A DNA stretch of 64,000 bases from Pseudanabaena sp. Salubria-1 (GTDB taxonomy: Bacteria; Cyanobacteriota; Cyanobacteriia; Pseudanabaenales; Pseudanabaenaceae): assembly GCA_023336205.1 (NCBI GenBank), contig JALQCR010000017.1, forward strand, positions 62,001 through 126,000, given 5' to 3'. The notes below the pieces were generated by a model. It was not told the origin of the DNA, did not search any database, and was given only the letters and a program-made list of their open reading frames with translations. The position numbers and the translations under genes were made by a program. Within the stretch, counting starts at the first letter, position 1; the number at the start of each line of letters is the position of its first letter. Shown piece by piece: positions 60,600-64,000 of this stretch.

Positions 60600-62471
60600 A
60601 TGATCCTAGAAACAGCTTGGCTACTTCCTTGCTATGGTTTGCTGGGCGCAGGGCTAACACTCCCTTGGTCATTAAGGATAGTGCGTCGTACAGGGCCACG
60701 TCCTGCGGCTTACCTGAACATATTGATGACTGTACTTGCACTAGTGCATAGCTGTTGGCTGCTGACATCAATTTGGGGACAACCTTCTCAACAATTTGAA
60801 TTTATTTGGTTCCAAGCTTTTGATCTAAATCTTGCTTGCGCCTTTGATATCTCCACGATTAGTGTCGGCGCGGCAGTGATGATTGCCGTGATGAGTCTAA
60901 TCTCACAGGTCTATGGATTAGGCTCTCTTGAAACTGATTGGGCGATCGCCAGATTTTGCGCCTTAATTGGCTTTTTTGAAGCTGCGATCACAGGGATTGC
61001 TTTTAGTGACTCACTATTTTTCAGCTATGCTCTGCTGGAAATGCTCACCCTATCAACTTATTTACTGGTCGGATTTTGGTATGCACAGCCCCTAGTAGTA
61101 ACTGCCGCTAGAGACGCATTTTGGACAAAGAGAGTCGGCGACTTATTTTTGTTAATGGCTGTAGTTACATTGTCCAATCTTACGGATAGTTTGAATTTTT
61201 CCGATCTCAAAACATGGGCTGATGCGCCGCAAACAATCGCCTATTTTGCTGAGCATCAACAATTTGGCACATTATTAGGACTAGCTTTAATTGCAGGACC
61301 ACTGGGTAAATGTGCCCAGTTCCCACTGCATCTATGGCTAGATGAGGCAATGGAAGGACCAAACCCTGCTTCGATTTTGCGGAATTCCGTGGTTGTGGGC
61401 GCGGGAGCATATGTCCTAATTAAGTTTCAGCCAGTATTAGCGCTGTTCCCATTGGCTGCCGAGGTGTCTGTGGTGATTGGCGCAATTACAGCGATCGGGA
61501 CATCATTAGTTGCGATCGCCCAAATCGATATGAAGCGAGCTTTGTCCCACTCAACCAGCGCTTACCTTGGTCTAGTTTTCATTGCCGTAGGGATGCAACA
61601 ACCCGATCTAGCATTAGGTTTGCTCTTTAGTCATGGCATCAGCAAAGCGCTGCTATTCCTAAGTTCAGGCGCTGTGATGATATCCACAATGACTCAAGAT
61701 CTTACAGAAATGGGTGGCATCAAAACGCGAATGCCCGCCAGTCTAGTCGGTTTTATTGTTGGTTCACTGGGCTTAGTGGCTCTGATTCCCTTTGGAGGAT
61801 TTTGGACACTCTTACGCTGGGAAGAAACATTTTGGAATAGTGACCCTTGGTTAATTGCGATCGCCTTATTAGTCAATAGCATTACTGCCTTTGGTCTCAT
61901 GCGAATGTTTGCACTCGTATTTCTTGGACCCACTCAGCCCAAAACCCGTCGCGCACCCGAAGTTGCTTGGCCAGTTGCGCTTCCATTAGTCTCTCTAACG
62001 ATCATTACTTTGCTTGTGCCCATCTTGTTACCATCATGGGAATTCGTAGATATTGACTTAGATACTGTAGATATCTGGGGTACTGTCGTACTTTCTGCTT
62101 CTGGGCTTCTAGGTTTTGGATTAGGCGCATATATCTACATCAAACCCTACGAAACTGGTAGCTCAGTACCGATGTTGCCCAAGCCTACTCGTCAGTTATG
62201 GAAAGCTTTGCAGGATTTGCTAGCCTATGACCTCTATGTCCAATCCATCTATAAATACACAGTGGTCTTAATTGTGGGCGGTGGTTCCAAATTTTTGGCT
62301 TGGATTGATCGCTATTTAGTCGATGGGTCAGTCAACTTTGTTGGCTTTGCCTCAATATTTAGCGGTGAAAGCTTGAAATATACGGTGACAGGCAGGTTGC
62401 AGCAGTATGTGCTAACAATCATGATCGGTTTAATTCTGATCGGATTTGCTGCTTTTTACGGTCTTCAGTAA
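60600..62471 (+). CDS. NADPH-quinone oxidoreductase subunit NdhF (CO2-uptake type, F3/F4)
   Basis: NdhF is the proton-pumping, antiporter-like subunit at the distal arm of NDH-1. The 623-aa sequence is of the shorter F3/F4 type that forms the CO2-uptake complexes rather than respiratory NDH-1L: MILETAWLLPCYGLLGAG, FSYALLEMLTLSTYLLVGFWY and FPLHLWLDEAMEGPNPAS, the quinone-antiporter signature. About 16 helices are visible. Adjacency to ndhD (start 61 bases after the stop) matches the ndhF3-ndhD3-cupA arrangement. Confidence 0.88.
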   Translation: MILETAWLLPCYGLLGAGLTLPWSLRIVRRTGPRPAAYLNILMTVLALVHSCWLLTSIWGQPSQQFEFIWFQAFDLNLACAFDISTISVGAAVMIAVMSLISQVYGLGSLETDWAIARFCALIGFFEAAITGIAFSDSLFFSYALLEMLTLSTYLLVGFWYAQPLVVTAARDAFWTKRVGDLFLLMAVVTLSNLTDSLNFSDLKTWADAPQTIAYFAEHQQFGTLLGLALIAGPLGKCAQFPLHLWLDEAMEGPNPASILRNSVVVGAGAYVLIKFQPVLALFPLAAEVSVVIGAITAIGTSLVAIAQIDMKRALSHSTSAYLGLVFIAVGMQQPDLALGLLFSHGISKALLFLSSGAVMISTMTQDLTEMGGIKTRMPASLVGFIVGSLGLVALIPFGGFWTLLRWEETFWNSDPWLIAIALLVNSITAFGLMRMFALVFLGPTQPKTRRAPEVAWPVALPLVSLTIITLLVPILLPSWEFVDIDLDTVDIWGTVVLSASGLLGFGLGAYIYIKPYETGSSVPMLPKPTRQLWKALQDLLAYDLYVQSIYKYTVVLIVGGGSKFLAWIDRYLVDGSVNFVGFASIFSGESLKYTVTGRLQQYVLTIMIGLILIGFAAFYGLQ

Positions 62472-62502
62472 AAGTTCAGCGCATATGGCGCTGAACTTTT
62501 AT
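62469..62502. repeat. hairpin between ndhF and ndhD
   Basis: TAAAAGTTCAGCGC pairs with GCGCTGAACTTTTA around ATATG. It starts at the ndhF stop codon and lies 30 bases before ndhD, so it may partly terminate or process the message between the two subunit genes. Confidence 0.8.
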
Positions 62503-62531
62503 TGGTTTTAATTATTATTTTTTAATCAAAT

Positions 62532-64000
62532 ATGCTTAGTACATTAGTTTGGGGTCCGATCGCAGGTGCGCTTCTTATCATTTTAGTGGGAGCAGCTCTT
62601 GATTCCCAGCAGTTACGTCGATTGTCATTGGGAATTGCGATCGCTACATTTGGATGGTCTCTCTTCTTAATCACCAAATTTGATATTAGTCTATCCACAA
62701 TCCAATTAAGCGAGTCCTTAGCTTGGTTAGATCCGATCGGACTCACCTATCGGCTAGGTGTTGATGGTCTATCCTTCCCACTAGTTCTAATGAATGGATT
62801 ATTGCTGATTGTCGCTACCTACATCAGCAATGATGTCCAACGTCCTCGACTCTATTTTCCATTGCTATTACTGCTTGGGGGCGGTGTCAATGGAGCATTT
62901 CTTTCTCAAAATTTACTCCTCTTTTTCCTTTTCTTTGAAATTGAACTAATCCCACTCTACCTATTAATTGCAATTTGGGGCGGAGAAAAACGCGGCTATG
63001 CGGCTACCAAGTTTTTAATTTATACTGCCATCTCAGGGGTGCTGATCTTAGCGGCTTTCTTTGGTATGGCGTTTTTGGGCAGTGGTGATACAGCTTTTAC
63101 CTTTAATTATCAAGACTTAAATCTTGAAGGCGTATCGACAACGACCAAAGGAATTTTGCTAGTTCTGCTACTCCTTGGCTTTGGCATCAAAATTCCAATC
63201 GTGCCATTGCATACATGGTTACCCGATGCTCACGTTGAAGCTTCAACCCCAGTTTCTACGTTACTCGCAGGAGTTCTGCTTAAACTAGGAACTTATGGTC
63301 TATTGCGATTTGGACTGGGGTTACTGCCCGAAGCATGGCAAGCGATCGCTCCTTTTTTGGCAGGTTGGGCTGTGGTCAGCGTCATTTATGGATGTCTTAC
63401 CGCAATCACTCAAACTGACATGAAAAAAATGGTTGCCTATAGTTCTGTAGGACATATGGGTTATATCCTGCTCGCCTTAGCCGCTGCTACGCCATTGTCA
63501 CTTGTAGGGGCTACTTTTCAGATGGTTAGTCATGGGCTGATCTCGGCACTACTATTTATTCTGGTGGGTATTGTTTACAAGAAAACGGGAACCCGAGATA
63601 TCAACTCCCTCAATGGTTTGCTCAACCCTGAACGTGGTTTACCAATTACAGGTTCGCTGATGATTTTGGCTGCCATGGCAAGCGCAGGTACACCAGGAAT
63701 GATTGGGTTTATTGCTGAATTTGTAATTTTCCGTAGCAGTTTTGCAGTTTTCCCAATCCAAACTCTTCTCTGTATGATTGGAACTGGATTAACTGCGGTC
63801 TATTTCCTAATCATGATCGATCGAGTGTTTTTTGGTCGTCTTGCTGTCGAAAAAATTGCCAATCAGCCACCGATTAGTAATTTTCCCTTTGCAAAATGGC
63901 AAGAAAAATTTCCTGCGATCGCTCTCGCACTGATCATCGTTTTCTTTGGACTAGTTCCCAACTTAGCCACCAAAATGATCGAGAGCTCCGCCGATGCGAT
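62532..64000 (+). CDS. NADPH-quinone oxidoreductase subunit NdhD (3'-truncated by window edge)
   Basis: NdhD is another antiporter-like membrane subunit of NDH-1. About 490 codons are visible with no stop before the window ends. It starts MLSTLVWGPIAGALLI; the family signatures are FFEIELIPLYLLIAIWG, PLHTWLPDAHVEASTPVSTL and ITQTDMKKMVAYSSVGHMGY. Pairing with an F3/F4-type ndhF points to NdhD3 or NdhD4. A cupA-type gene may follow beyond base 64000. Confidence 0.9.
   Translation, partial: MLSTLVWGPIAGALLIILVGAALDSQQLRRLSLGIAIATFGWSLFLITKFDISLSTIQLSESLAWLDPIGLTYRLGVDGLSFPLVLMNGLLLIVATYISNDVQRPRLYFPLLLLLGGGVNGAFLSQNLLLFFLFFEIELIPLYLLIAIWGGEKRGYAATKFLIYTAISGVLILAAFFGMAFLGSGDTAFTFNYQDLNLEGVSTTTKGILLVLLLLGFGIKIPIVPLHTWLPDAHVEASTPVSTLLAGVLLKLGTYGLLRFGLGLLPEAWQAIAPFLAGWAVVSVIYGCLTAITQTDMKKMVAYSSVGHMGYILLALAAATPLSLVGATFQMVSHGLISALLFILVGIVYKKTGTRDINSLNGLLNPERGLPITGSLMILAAMASAGTPGMIGFIAEFVIFRSSFAVFPIQTLLCMIGTGLTAVYFLIMIDRVFFGRLAVEKIANQPPISNFPFAKWQEKFPAIALALIIVFFGLVPNLATKMIESSADA

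Noticed and set aside
1..64000. tRNA, rRNA or CRISPR arrays
   Set aside because: I looked through the intergenic intervals and saw no cloverleaf-like or direct-repeat array pattern; a covariance-model scan would be needed to be sure for small RNAs.

Overview
The window looks like chromosomal DNA of a cyanobacterium. It encodes photosystem I PsaE, CO2-uptake NDH-1 subunits (NdhF/NdhD of the F3/F4-D3/D4 type), a CO2 hydration protein, a DevB/DevC exporter pair, a PatD-like protein and several cyanobacteria-type conserved proteins. The HIP1 octamer GCGATCGC is very frequent. The AT-rich composition, many long intergenic palindromes and heavy insertion-sequence load would suit a Pseudanabaena-like filamentous lineage, but the genus is inference.

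Layout. 1-13.6 kb is mostly housekeeping: leuA (5' end outside the window), ribD plus an HNH protein, a Ca2+/H+ antiporter, cobO, an oxidoreductase, VanZ, a RelE-type toxin-antitoxin pair, an LRAT-domain gene with two unknown genes, a PD-(D/E)XK-like protein, mutM, psaE, an L,D-transpeptidase, a methyltransferase and a DUF2301-like membrane protein. 13.7-22.4 kb holds an ISAzo13-type element, a lipoprotein, infC, aroB, holA, a sugar transferase, a broken RTX-repeat gene and two conserved unknown genes. 22.7-28.2 kb is one membrane-protein gene destroyed by three insertion sequences, two of them nested, followed by an odd poly-C tract. 28.3-31 kb is dnaB with an in-frame intein. 31-38.9 kb has an ISAs1-type element, an ABM-domain protein, a glycosyltransferase-like gene, a third identical ISL3 copy, a HAD-domain protein and a CO2 hydration protein. 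38.9-44.1 kb holds devC, devB, a PIN toxin-antitoxin pair and a frameshifted HEAT-repeat gene. 44.1-50 kb is a pentapeptide-repeat membrane-protein gene split by three insertion sequences, one inside another. 50-64 kb has an Rpn-family protein, argJ, a thioesterase, DUF3110, a frameshifted acetyltransferase, a methyltransferase, a GH38 alpha-mannosidase, membrane proteins, a PatD-like gene, ndhF and the start of ndhD.

Nine insertion sequences can be delimited here. Eight have matched target-site duplications and the ninth has a 7/8 match. Removing them in silico restores two ancestral genes in frame (490 and 723 codons), which supports the boundaries. Three of the intergenic insertions lie inside palindromic elements. 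Two unrelated elements (ISL3-type and IS1595-type) join their two transposase frames at an A9G run, and a second ISL3-type element does so at A7C, consistent with -1 slippage.

The most system-like feature is the family of intergenic palindromes (more than 25). Their stems differ at each locus but are nearly perfectly self-complementary. Most are built around a short GC-NNN-GC centre, and many share rims such as AAAACCCAA/TTGGGTTTT or TTACAGC/GCTGTAA. Some sit between convergent genes and could terminate transcription; others lie directly upstream of start codons.
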